This document shows, piece after piece, positions 43,447 through 50,901 of a DNA stretch of 64,000 bases. The stretch is from contig JAEWMH010000218.1 in the NCBI GenBank assembly GCA_023393235.1, positions 1 to 64,000 of the forward strand, given 5' to 3'. Within the stretch, counting starts at the first letter, position 1. Each line of letters starts with the position of its first letter. Source of the DNA: Bacillota bacterium. Lineage in GTDB: Bacteria; Bacillota; Bacilli; Paenibacillales; NBRC-103111. The position numbers and the translations under genes are program-made. Below the pieces are notes generated by a model. The model was not told the DNA's origin. It saw only the letters and a list, made by a program, of their open reading frames with translations, and searched no databases.

Positions 43447-44037
43447 TTACCCGCAGCTTGTCCCGTTCTCCAGATGTCTGACGCAGTTGTGCAAGCTGCA
43501 GCTCCAGCCCTCAGGCGTTTTTTCCAGTACATTCACGCAGGTATTCTTGAGGCCCAGATAACCAAATGCGGGGAACAGCGTCTCCACCAGGGCGCCAATC
43601 AGCGCTCCATGGGACACCAGCAGCACCCGTTTGCCCGGATGGCGCCGCTCCATCTCCTCCAGAAGCTTCATTCCCCGCTCCACTACTGCCTCGCGGGTTT
43701 CCCCTCCATGCTCCGCATTCTTCCAGTCGGCACCCCAGCGGTCGATCCGCTCCTGCTCCGTGGTTCCCTCCAAGGTGCCGAAGGAACGCTCCGCCAGGAG
43801 AGGATCATAACCCGTCACCTGTATGCCCATATGCCGGGCGATAATGTCCGCGGTTTCCCTTGCCCGGGCCAGGTTGCTGGAGTAAATGTAATCCCACTCC
43901 TCATCTTCCATCCGTTTACCCAGCAGCTCCGCCTGCCGCCTGCCCTCCGCATTCAGCGGGATTTCGTTTTTGCCCTGCATGCGGCCTTCCTGATTCCAAT
44001 CTGTCACACCGTGTCTGACCAGCCCGATTGTCGTCAT
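43447..44037 (-). CDS. Histidine phosphatase superfamily protein (PhoE/GpmB-like)
   Basis: Phosphatase of 196 aa with the phosphohistidine motif LVRHGVTDWNQEGRMQG near residue 6, the phosphate-pocket Glu in LLAERSFGTLEG near residue 85 and the second His in VLLVSHGALIGAL near residue 150. Cytoplasmic; typical substrates are small phosphomonoesters such as phosphoglycerate or alpha-ribazole-phosphate, but sequence does not decide. It is the first gene of a likely run of minus-strand genes (phosphatase, MOSC, AraC, GH30). Confidence 0.88.
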   Translation of the reverse strand: MTTIGLVRHGVTDWNQEGRMQGKNEIPLNAEGRRQAELLGKRMEDEEWDYIYSSNLARARETADIIARHMGIQVTGYDPLLAERSFGTLEGTTEQERIDRWGADWKNAEHGGETREAVVERGMKLLEEMERRHPGKRVLLVSHGALIGALVETLFPAFGYLGLKNTCVNVLEKTPEGWSCSLHNCVRHLENGTSCG

Positions 44038-44100
44038 GCTGTGCGTATCTCCCTCACGATTAATCCTCTTGCGCCTATCCGTGGCTCTATTTTATCTGTT

Positions 44101-44442
44101 TTATGCTTCCTGCGTCGGGCATTCATCATGCGACGCCCATTTTTCCGCCCATTCCTGGACTTCCTTCATGGCAAACTCCAGGCCCTTGCCTTTTTCCGTC
44201 AGCTCATATTCGATCCGTACCGGGGTCTCGGGGTACACGTGGCGGATAATAATCCCCGCGGCCTCCAGCTCCTTGAAGCGCTCCGACAGCATCCGGTCGC
44301 TCATTCCGGGGATAATGTCGGACAAATCCTTAAAGCGCTTGGGTCCGCTTAACAGCACCTGAATAATCAGGCCCGTCCACCGTTTGCCCAGGAGCTCAAA
44401 AGCAGCCTCAAACTTCGGACATAATGTATGGGGGTTCGACAT
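44101..44442 (-). CDS. HxlR-family transcriptional regulator
   Basis: Winged-helix regulator of 113 aa: CPKFEAAFELLGKRWTGLII at the N-terminus with the conserved early cysteine (Cys-8) that senses thiol or aldehyde stress in relatives, then KRFKDLSDIIPGMSDRMLSERFKELEAAGII, the HxlR recognition helix and RVEYELTEKG-type wing (PVRIEYELTEKGKGLEFA). It ends with a second Cys (DECPTQEA). Its promoter region lies at 44443-44510, where CTTTAC-AAAA-GTAAG may be an operator. No obvious target neighbour. Confidence 0.9.
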   Translation of the reverse strand: MSNPHTLCPKFEAAFELLGKRWTGLIIQVLLSGPKRFKDLSDIIPGMSDRMLSERFKELEAAGIIIRHVYPETPVRIEYELTEKGKGLEFAMKEVQEWAEKWASHDECPTQEA

Positions 44443-44508
44443 TTAGCATCAACTCCTTTTGTTAACTTTATTTTACCATAGTCGCTTTACAAAAGTAAGT
44501 TTTTTGCG

Positions 44509-44558
44509 CAAAAAACAGATTTGCGGACGCACCCAAATAACGGCTGCCGCAAATCTGT
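44509..44558 (-). terminator. Terminator after the oxalate decarboxylase pseudogene
   Basis: On the minus strand ACAGATTTGCGG and CCGCAAATCTGT form a perfect 12-bp stem around a 20-base loop, followed by TTTTTTGCGC. Confidence 0.85.
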
Positions 44559-44577
44559 CCTCCCGCTTACATTAACG

Positions 44578-45625
44578 TTAAGGTTTGGGATAATAGGTGA
44601 ACCCGGGGTAGGTGACCACCGGCCATTTTTCCTTCCGCAGCGCATCCAGCACCTCGGGACCAACATTCAGGTTGCCCGCCACCAGTTCTTTCGGGGTTAA
44701 GGCCATCCACTGGTTCAGGGACACATCCTGGAACCGGTCGCTTTTGAACATCTCCAGAAACCAGAGGGTTTCATCTCCGGTATTCTGCACGTAATGCCCC
44801 AGAGCAAAGGGCACATACCCCACATCCCCTGCCCGGAAATCAAAGGTTCGGGCCGTTCCGTTGCCTGCGAATACCGTCATGCGTCCCTGGCCGGTGAGGT
44901 AATACTGCCATTCGTCATTGTTGGGATGCCAATGCAGCTCGCGCATGGCGCCGGGTTTGATTTCCACCAGCGCCGCGGCGATGGTTCGGGAAACCGGGAA
45001 CACGCTGGAATCCACAATCCGCACGGGCAAACGCCTCCATCGGCACCCCGAAGTTGGCGGATAGCACATCCTTAGGGGTATGGGCGAACCAGTCCGAGAT
45101 GGACAGGGTGTTCAGATCGGAGAAGTGCCCGTCATCAAAAACAAGCAAAAATTCGCAGCCTTCCTCCAGACCCTGAATGGAGTGGGGGATGCCCGGCGGG
45201 AAATACCACAGATCACCCGGCCCCACATCGGCAATAAAATTGCTTCCGTTCTGGTCGACGGCGGTGATTCGGGCATGGCCGAGGAGCATATAGGACCATT
45301 CCGCCTGCTGGTGCCAATGGAGCTCCCGGACTCCTCCGGGGGTCAGACTCATATTCACACCGGCCAGAGTCGTGGCCACCGGCAGCTCCCGGATAGTGAT
45401 CTCCCTGGACCATCCCCCCTGATTCAGCTGCATATGGGTATCGGAAAAGGAGAAGCGCAAATTGGGAATGAGCCCCGCATCCGTGGCCGGAGGCACAAGC
45501 ATATCGGGATTCTGGCGGTCGCGCATCACATCCCTTGGCCCACAGTCAACGTTCCCGTAGCCGCCCTCCCGGATGGGCTGGGGAATATGGTCGGACGGCG
45601 GTAAACGGCTTGTCGTTTTATCCAC
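44578..45625 (-). pseudogene. Oxalate decarboxylase (OxdC/OxdD type), frameshifted with internal deletion
   Basis: A bicupin oxalate decarboxylase broken in the middle. The first cupin (VRELHWH, later HSIQG, with the Mn ligands HxH..E..H) runs in frame from ATG 45625 to FGVPMEAFA near 45020. The second cupin ([21 protein letters not shown], then [22 protein letters not shown]) resumes in another frame. Intact relatives have about 40-50 residues between these points, absent here, so a deletion of roughly 130-150 bases removed the interdomain segment and shifted the frame. Both cupins' metal ligands survive, so the lesion is recent. Two separate half-proteins might be made but a functional enzyme is unlikely. 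Confidence 0.88.
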
Positions 45626-45718
45626 GTTGCCACCTCATTATCGAATTATGTCTGCCGCAATGTATATGCGGGGCGGAAGCGGATTATACCGGATGCTCCG
45701 AGCTGCAAGTCCGGCCAT

Positions 45719-46081
45719 TTAGATAAGGCCCATCTTCTCCTCCAAAAATCCCTTCAGCACCAAGGCATGGTTGCACGTTGTATCCTTGGCGGCATAAACA
45801 AGCGTCACCGGTCCGCTGCGGAGTATCCCGCCCAACCGCTCCAGCTGATCCTTCATCCCTTCGCTCTCCAGCTCCTCCCGGTACAACCGGGTAAATTCCC
45901 CGAACTTCTCCGGCTGGTGGTTGAAGCTTTTTCGTAGTTCCGGGGAGGGGGCGATTTCCTTCATCCAGGCATATAATGCCGCCGCTTCCCGCGTCACGCC
46001 CCGGGGCCACAGCCTGTCCACCAATATCCGTTTACCGTCCACTTCGGACGGGAGCTCATAAATCCTTTTGATCTGAAGCAT
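45719..46081 (-). CDS. DUF488-family protein (YeaO-like)
   Basis: Small protein of 120 aa starting MLQIKRIYELPSEVDGKRIL, then LVDRLWPRGVTREAA, the invariant DRLWPRG signature of the family, and TLVYAAKDTTCNHALVLKGFL at the C-terminus, with a conserved Cys-Asn-His. Function unknown; the family is thought to bind nucleic acid or act as a nuclease-like enzyme. Ribosome site weak. An upstream ATG at 46135 would lie within the Fnr box and is unlikely. Confidence 0.87.
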   Translation of the reverse strand: MLQIKRIYELPSEVDGKRILVDRLWPRGVTREAAALYAWMKEIAPSPELRKSFNHQPEKFGEFTRLYREELESEGMKDQLERLGGILRSGPVTLVYAAKDTTCNHALVLKGFLEEKMGLI

Positions 46082-46124
46082 GGTCCGACCATTCCCATCT
46101 GGTTTATTTGCAATCTTGCATTTC

Positions 46125-46140
46125 TGTGATGCCAATCACA
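46125..46140 (+). promoter_or_regulatory. Fnr box upstream of the acetolactate synthase gene
   Basis: TGTGA-TGCCAA-TCACA is a perfect Fnr/CRP-type palindrome about 190 bases before the ilvB start. A weak TAATCT at 46162-46167 would place it at -41.5. It could also act on the divergent DUF488 gene, but no -10 box is visible at the right place on that side. Confidence 0.6.
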
Positions 46141-46210
46141 AGTTCAGCCATTTTTTTGCGCTAATCTTACTGGAATAACATGGTCCACGCCGAAGGCCGG
46201 ATGATGTTAT

Positions 46211-46292
46211 GGAAGCCTCGAAACCGGCACAGCCGGTTTGAGGGCCTTCTCCGATGAATCATCCTCCATGGTGCCGCTTGCTCAAGCACCAT
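46211..46292 (+). ncRNA. Structured mRNA leader of ilvB with two hairpins
   Basis: Hairpin 1: GAAG-CCTC-GAAACCGGC, loop ACA, GCCGGTTT-GAGG-GCCTTC (46211-46248). Hairpin 2: CATGGTGC-CG-CTTG, loop CTC, AAG-CACCATG (46266-46291). No T run follows, so they are not an ordinary terminator. TGGTGCCGC in hairpin 2 is one base off the T-box core TGGNACCGC, but the leader is short and lacks a specifier stem I can recognise. Confidence 0.4.
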
Positions 46293-46323
46293 GATGGCTA
46301 TAGGAAATAGGAGGTGCGTTTTT

Positions 46324-48003
46324 TTGACAGGGGCGGAATTGCTGATTGAACTATTGCTCGAACAGGGGGCAACCACGGTATTCGGTTATCCGGGAGGCGC
46401 TGTGCTCCCCATCTACGATGCGCTGTACGATAACCCATCCCTCCGGCACATATTGGTCCGCCATGAACAGGCTGCGGTACATGCGGCCGACGGTTATGCC
46501 CGGGTAACCGGCAAACCCGGCATCGCCCTGGTAACCAGCGGTCCTGGCGCCACCAACGCCATAACCGGAATTGCCACGGCGTATATGGACTCCGTGCCGC
46601 TTATCGTGCTGACGGGGCAGGTTTCCACCCATTTAATCGGATTGGACAGCTTTCAGGAAGTGGACATCTACGGGATGACCATGCCCATTACCAAGCATAA
46701 TTTCATGGTTATGGATGCGGCCGAGCTGCCGAGAATCATCAAAAGCGCCTTCCATCTGGCCACCACAGGCCGCCCTGGGCCGGTGCTCATCGATTTGCCT
46801 AAGAACATCATGCAGGGTCCTGCCCCCAGCCGGAACGAACCGGTGGAGCTCTCCGCTGTTCCCCAGCTGAAGGGCTACAAGCCCGATACGGTCATTCCCG
46901 AAGAAACCCTCCGGCAGGTCTTCGAGAAGCTTGCCCAGGCGAAGCGGCCTGTTCTGCTCACCGGAGGCGGATGTATGTCCGAAGCGGCCTCCGGGCAGCT
47001 CCTCACCCTTGCCGGACAAGCCAACATTCCGGTAGCCTCCACTTTTATGGGGCTGGGGGCCTTCCCCACCGGGCATCCGCTGCACTTGGGGATGGTAGGG
47101 ATGCACGGCACCGTAGCGGCCAACAATGCGGTCCAGCAAGCGGATGTGCTGCTCTGCTTGGGTGTGCGCTTCAGCGACCGGGTGTCCGGCAATCCCAAGG
47201 CGTTTTCCCCCAACTCGTACAAAATCCAGGTGGACCTGGATGAATCGGAGTTGAACAAAAATGTCCCTGTGGATATGGCCGTTCACGGCTCTGTCCACGA
47301 TGTGCTGTCCCATCTCCTGGCCGGCGGATTAACCGGTTCCTGGGAGGAGTGGAACAGGCAGGTGCAATCCTTTTCCCGGCGGATTCCCGCCTTGTCCTCC
47401 AAGGGAGAAGGGCTGCTGCAGCCCCAAGAGGTCATCCGGATGATTCATGCCCAATCCTCCGGTGAGGCGGTGGTGGCAACTGACGTGGGGCAGCATCAAA
47501 TCTGGACAGCCCATCATTATCCGTTCACCCGGCCCCGTTCCTTCCTGTCCTCCGGCGGCCTCGGCACCATGGGCTTCGGCTTGCCGGCAGCCATCGGCGC
47601 GGCCGTAGCCGGCTCCGGGCGGCCCGTGGTTTGCATCAGCGGCGACGGCAGCATCCAGATGAATATTCAGGAGCTGATGACCGCAGTCGATTATGATCTG
47701 GATCTAAAAATCGTGATCCTCAAAAACGGCTACCTGGGTATGGTCAGACAATGGCAGCAGCTCTTTCATGATAAACGCTACTCCTCCGTTAAAATCTCTT
47801 CCCCCGACTTCGCGGCGCTGGCCCGTACCTTCGGCGCCCGCGGCTATTATGCCCGTACCCGCTCCGAGGCGGAGTCCATGATCCGTGAAGCATGGGCCCA
47901 GCCGGGAGTGGCCGTGCTGGAATTTGATGTGACCGAGGAAATGAATGTGTATCCCATGATTCCCCCAGGCGGGGATGCCAGCCAGACCATCGAGCATGAA
48001 TAA
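46324..48003 (+). CDS. ilvB: Acetolactate synthase, large-subunit (IlvB) type
   Basis: Thiamine-diphosphate enzyme, 559 aa, that joins two pyruvates to acetolactate. It starts at TTG 46324 with AGGAGGT upstream (the codon after is ACA). N-terminal PP-binding glutamate in VRHEQAAVHAADGYARVTG; ThDP motif GDGSIQMNIQELMTAVDYDL near residue 440; NGYLGMVRQWQQLFHDKRYS, the acetohydroxyacid synthase C-terminal signature. No IlvN regulatory subunit follows. The Fnr box suggests use as a redox-relief step in anaerobic growth, as alsS is used elsewhere, though sequence type is biosynthetic. The next gene is a flavin reductase 22 bases on. Confidence 0.9.
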   Translation: MTGAELLIELLLEQGATTVFGYPGGAVLPIYDALYDNPSLRHILVRHEQAAVHAADGYARVTGKPGIALVTSGPGATNAITGIATAYMDSVPLIVLTGQVSTHLIGLDSFQEVDIYGMTMPITKHNFMVMDAAELPRIIKSAFHLATTGRPGPVLIDLPKNIMQGPAPSRNEPVELSAVPQLKGYKPDTVIPEETLRQVFEKLAQAKRPVLLTGGGCMSEAASGQLLTLAGQANIPVASTFMGLGAFPTGHPLHLGMVGMHGTVAANNAVQQADVLLCLGVRFSDRVSGNPKAFSPNSYKIQVDLDESELNKNVPVDMAVHGSVHDVLSHLLAGGLTGSWEEWNRQVQSFSRRIPALSSKGEGLLQPQEVIRMIHAQSSGEAVVATDVGQHQIWTAHHYPFTRPRSFLSSGGLGTMGFGLPAAIGAAVAGSGRPVVCISGDGSIQMNIQELMTAVDYDLDLKIVILKNGYLGMVRQWQQLFHDKRYSSVKISSPDFAALARTFGARGYYARTRSEAESMIREAWAQPGVAVLEFDVTEEMNVYPMIPPGGDASQTIEHE

Positions 48004-48025
48004 CAGAATGGAAGGAGAATCCCCT

Positions 48026-48562
48026 ATGGAAAAGATAAGTGTGAATCTCGAAAAGCTGTATTACGGATTTCCTGTGGTGTTGGTCAGCTTTTATGATCAG
48101 AACGGCGTTCCCAATGTAACCACTGTCTCCTCCACCTACACGCTGAAGAACATGATGATGGTGGGTCTCAGCAGCAAGGGTTTCGCCGCCCAGCAGATTA
48201 AAGAAGTGAAGGACTTCGTGATTAACCTGCCCATGCGCACCATGGAGCAGGAAATCGGCATCTGCGGCTCTCACAGCGGACGCGACGCCAACAAATTCGA
48301 TCTGGCCATGCTGACTCCGGTCAAGTCCTCTGTTGTGAATGCCCCCATTGTCGGGGAATGTCCCATTGCCATCGAATGCTCCCTGAAGGATGTGATCGAA
48401 AGCGATCATTTCGGCGGGTTAACCAATCTCATGGCCGAAATCAAAGGACGCTGTGCGGATGAGGGTTATCTGTCGGCGGAGGGCGGACTGGAGCTTTCCA
48501 GGCTTGATCCTATCCATTATTACGGGGACGGCAAAACAAAGGGCTTCAAATTCACCTTGTAA
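48026..48562 (+). CDS. Flavin reductase-like FMN-binding protein
   Basis: Flavin reductase-like (DIM6/NTAB-type) protein of 178 aa. GGAAGGAG precedes the ATG. The FMN-binding split-barrel is evident: GFPVVLVSFYDQNGVPNVTTVSSTYTLKNMMMVGLSSKG near residue 15 and the later DFVINLPMRTMEQEIGICGSHSG. The C-terminal end DPIHYYGDGKTKGFKF is typical. It probably reduces FMN with NAD(P)H or acts on a quinone or thiol. Co-transcribed with ilvB. The IlvB-flavoprotein pairing is not a known pathway. Confidence 0.85.
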   Translation: MEKISVNLEKLYYGFPVVLVSFYDQNGVPNVTTVSSTYTLKNMMMVGLSSKGFAAQQIKEVKDFVINLPMRTMEQEIGICGSHSGRDANKFDLAMLTPVKSSVVNAPIVGECPIAIECSLKDVIESDHFGGLTNLMAEIKGRCADEGYLSAEGGLELSRLDPIHYYGDGKTKGFKFTL

Positions 48563-48677
48563 TCCCGCCCCTTACGAACCTCGCTTATCCACTTATCCGC
48601 TGGCCGGTTCTGCCGCCGGGCAATCCTGTTTGTTCCGATTGCCTGCCGGCAAACCGCCTGCACCATTTTCCCCGTGA

Positions 48678-48971
48678 TTACCGGTACACCCGGGTGATAT
48701 ACCCGCCGCAGCCGCATTCCCCCACATACACCACCTTCTCCACCGGCACCCCCTTCTCCGCTAACAATCCTTCCAGCCGGGAAATGAACCACTCCTCAGG
48801 ATTTCCCATGTCACCCGGTGTAATAATGTTCACATAATGCTCCTGCCTGGTCTGGGTCACCGCCTCTATGGAGGATTCCAGCATCTCCGCCTCTTCCCCA
48901 GGACCGTACTCCTCCTCCAGATTTAAGGACCAGTCCCCCTTATGCAGGGTATTCAACGGAATCTCTTTCAT
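48678..48971 (-). CDS. CGCGG-family putative rSAM-modified RiPP precursor
   Basis: Protein of 97 aa whose last residues are VGECGCGGYITRVYR, the CGCGG core signature, after a leader with DWSLNLEEEYGPGEEAE and EAVTQTRQEHYVNIITPGDMGNPEEWFISRLEGL. This leader pattern (SLNLE ... HYVNIITP ... NPEEW) and the Cys-Gly-Cys-Gly-Gly core match the CGCGG family of radical-SAM-modified peptides known in archaea and bacilli. The ATG has GGAGGG seven bases upstream. No radical SAM/SPASM maturase lies in the window apart from moaA at 33.6-34.6 kb, which is a cofactor enzyme. A near-perfect Fnr box lies upstream. Confidence 0.82.
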   Translation of the reverse strand: MKEIPLNTLHKGDWSLNLEEEYGPGEEAEMLESSIEAVTQTRQEHYVNIITPGDMGNPEEWFISRLEGLLAEKGVPVEKVVYVGECGCGGYITRVYR

Positions 48972-49009
48972 CTTCTATCCCTCCATTCCATTACACTGTT
49001 TGTGCTGCC

Positions 49010-49051
49010 ATTGTAGCAAATCTACAGATAACGTTTGTGATCCGGCTCACG
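49010..49051 (-). promoter_or_regulatory. Fnr-like class II promoter of the CGCGG gene
   Basis: On the minus strand CGTGA-GCCGGA-TCACA (49036-49051) is an Fnr-type palindrome with one mismatch, and TACAAT (49010-49015) is a near-consensus -10 box. The implied start at 49003 puts the palindrome centre at -40.5, within one base of the class II position, and leaves a 31-base leader to the ATG at 48971. Confidence 0.6.
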
Positions 49052-49080
49052 CAGCGGGGCGGATCGTCCTGCCAAACCAT

Positions 49081-49110
49081 AAAAAACCGCCAGGCGATAG
49101 CCATGGCGGT
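49081..49110 (-). terminator. Terminator of the gntR unit, displaced by a TIR element
   Basis: On the minus strand ACCGCCA-TGGCTATCGCC-TGGCGGT is a hairpin followed by six T residues. It lies 178 bases past the gntR stop because copy B of the repeat (49120-49282) sits in between. Confidence 0.7.
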
Positions 49111-49119
49111 CTGTTCTCG

Positions 49120-49282
49120 AGGTCGTGTTTGCAACCCCGCTTGAGGGCATCTTTCACCGCCTTTTCGTCCCTTGCATCGTTACTTCCGCTTGACGTACCC
49201 CCGGTACGCCTTCACGAAAGTGCCTTGCCTGGAACGAAAATTCGGCAAAATCTGCTCCCCTCGGAGTTTGCAAACACCACCT
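49120..49282. repeat. Full-length TIR repeat element, copy B (163 bp)
   Basis: Inverted orientation of copy A at 23649-23813. Terminal arms are AGGTCGTGTTTGCAAC and the complement of AGGTGGTGTTTGCAAAC. Interior blocks shared with copy A: GCTTGAGGGCATCTTTCACC, GACGTACCCCCGGTACGCC and GTGCCTTGCCTGGAACG. Its arms carry TTGCAAAC where copy A carries CTGAAAAC, at both ends. Confidence 0.8.
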
Positions 49283-49288
49283 ATAATT

Positions 49289-49948
49289 TCAAAAAAATTG
49301 CGGATATTGCTTCGCCATACCCTGCACCTGCTCCAGCAAAGTGTTGGAGTGCTCCGCCACGATGCTTCGCATTGCGCCTGCGTCCCGCTTCCGAATCGCA
49401 GCCACCATCCGCATGTGACAGTCCATGTGGGACTGCTCGGCCCCGTACATTTTGCCGTACAGCAGCCGGACCCGGTTATAATGGGAGGTCACCTCTTCAA
49501 TGGTGAACCAGGACAATTCCTGTCCCGCCGTCTCGAAGATAAGCTGGTGAAACCGGTTATCCTTGCAGAAAAATTCGAAGAAATTCTTTTTGTCGGTATA
49601 CTTCTTCTGCTTGCTGATCAGCTCCTGCATGGTGTCCGCCACCAGCTCGCTGCACTTGAGGATGAATTCATCCACAACGGCCGTTTCCAGCGACGTCCGG
49701 ATAAACCATTCCTCCCGGACCCGCTGCAGGTCAATCTTGGAGACCACGGTTTTGCGTTTGGGGTAGATCTCCACCAAACCCGACTGCTGAAGGCGCACCA
49801 CGGCTTCCCGCACAGGTGTCCGGCTGACCCCGTAGCGTTCGGAGAGCTTCGGCACACTGACGTCCGTACCCGGCTCCAGCGTCATATTCATAATATCTTC
49901 CCGGATCTGGTTGTATGTGACATCATTCAATGAATTCGTGTTATTCAT
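49289..49948 (-). CDS. GntR-family regulator, FadR/FCD type
   Basis: Transcription factor of 219 aa. N-terminal winged helix: NQIREDIMNMTLEPGTDVSV, PKLSERYGVSRTPVREAVVRLQQSGLVEIYPKRKTV. The C-terminal FCD domain is all helical (MELISKQKKYTDKKNFFEFFC ... HYNRVRLLYGKM ... DCHMRMVAAIRKRDAGAM) with the histidines and acidic residues that bind metal and ligand. Its start overlaps the upstream IrrE-like gene by eight bases. By position it probably controls the hydantoinase/transporter genes, whose promoter carries a triple CATG palindrome array. Confidence 0.9.
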   Translation of the reverse strand: MNNTNSLNDVTYNQIREDIMNMTLEPGTDVSVPKLSERYGVSRTPVREAVVRLQQSGLVEIYPKRKTVVSKIDLQRVREEWFIRTSLETAVVDEFILKCSELVADTMQELISKQKKYTDKKNFFEFFCKDNRFHQLIFETAGQELSWFTIEEVTSHYNRVRLLYGKMYGAEQSHMDCHMRMVAAIRKRDAGAMRSIVAEHSNTLLEQVQGMAKQYPQFF

Positions 49949-50660
49949 AATCCACGGTTTCCCTACACCTTCCTGAGCTCACTTCCAGAACGTCACGAAA
50001 TATTTTGTGGGCACTAGCAGCATCATAGCCATAATACAGAAGAACATCCAGCACAAAAGGGGAATATTCAAGTCCGTTCAGTTCCTGTGTAAATGCCATT
50101 GCTCCAATTTCGCTCAGGGTACGTATTGTAGAGACATTTTTCCATCCCAGAAAATTCCATAAACATATTTTTTCTGTTCGGGTATAAATTTCCTGCTCGA
50201 ATTGTTCTTCTACAAAATGAAACAATTCATGCCCCAAGATAGTATTTATTATACCCCTTTGTGTAAAAAGTTCAACTATCCCGGGGTCTTCCGCAGCCGT
50301 CAGACGGACCGCCTGATCCACTGGCTCCTGCATGATGATGATTTGATCCGGAGGGGAAAAAGAAGCGAACAAAACCCGTTTCCCCACCATGGATACATCC
50401 CGGAACTCCACCTTCAGCTCCAGCTTTCCGGCGATTTCAGCCGCATCCGCAGTGCCATGCTGGTGAATGATCCGCCTGGCATATTCCTTGCCGCATGCGG
50501 TTGCCTTGGCTATCATCGCGTTTTGCTGGTCCGGTAAAATGCGTTTTTTGAGAAGTTCTCTGGAAAATGCATACCGTCCCCAGGTTTCATCATCCACCTG
50601 CAGTAATTGATGAATCATGTCTCTCAGCGTGATTTGCCCCTGCTCCTGCATAGCTTTCAT
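49941..50660 (-). CDS. IrrE/ImmA-like zinc metallopeptidase-domain protein
   Basis: Protein of 239 aa with an HExxH zinc motif in LGHELFHFVEEQFEQ near residue 142 and a possible third ligand in LSEIGAMAFTQEL downstream, an arrangement of ImmA/IrrE-type peptidases. No N-terminal HTH and no membrane helix. ImmA-type enzymes cleave repressors; partner regulators are often neighbours. The stop overlaps the start of the GntR gene by eight bases, so the two are translationally coupled; the usual partner is an XRE-type protein, not a GntR. Confidence 0.78.
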   Translation of the reverse strand: MKAMQEQGQITLRDMIHQLLQVDDETWGRYAFSRELLKKRILPDQQNAMIAKATACGKEYARRIIHQHGTADAAEIAGKLELKVEFRDVSMVGKRVLFASFSPPDQIIIMQEPVDQAVRLTAAEDPGIVELFTQRGIINTILGHELFHFVEEQFEQEIYTRTEKICLWNFLGWKNVSTIRTLSEIGAMAFTQELNGLEYSPFVLDVLLYYGYDAASAHKIFRDVLEVSSGRCRETVDYE

Positions 50661-50762
50661 TCCTTCCTCATAAAAAACCCGAGATTAGAAATTTGCTCGG
50701 CTGCGTTGATAAGCTAATATTCTGCGATAGGAACGGGAGGGAAAGGATGGCTTGAGGGCGAG

Positions 50763-50814
50763 TTTTTTGGCGGCTTTGAAACCTTAAAATTCTAATCCAA
50801 TCAAGGCCGCCAAA
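50763..50814 (-). terminator. Hairpin after the hydantoinase gene
   Basis: On the minus strand TTTTGGCGGCCTTGA and TCAAAGCCGCCAAAA pair over 12-14 bases around a loop of some 25 bases, followed by an AAC-rich run. It lies in the gap before the metallopeptidase gene and probably ends the hydantoinase transcript. A weaker repeat (GATTAGAA near 50692 and its complement near 50788) surrounds it. Confidence 0.5.
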
Positions 50815-50901
50815 ACGTGTTTGAGCATCCAAGACATCCCTTTCCCGGAAGTGAGTATCGCACGCGAATATTTGCTTACCACTATTACACCAGCCAACCC
50901 T

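Noticed and set aside
46211..46292. A T-box riboswitch upstream of ilvB
   Set aside because: TGGTGCCGC differs from the T-box core, there is no specifier stem or terminator, and the leader is too short.
46291..46323. An upstream ATG start for the acetolactate synthase
   Set aside because: It would run through the leader hairpin and the ribosome site; the TTG at 46324 has AGGAGGT at the right distance.
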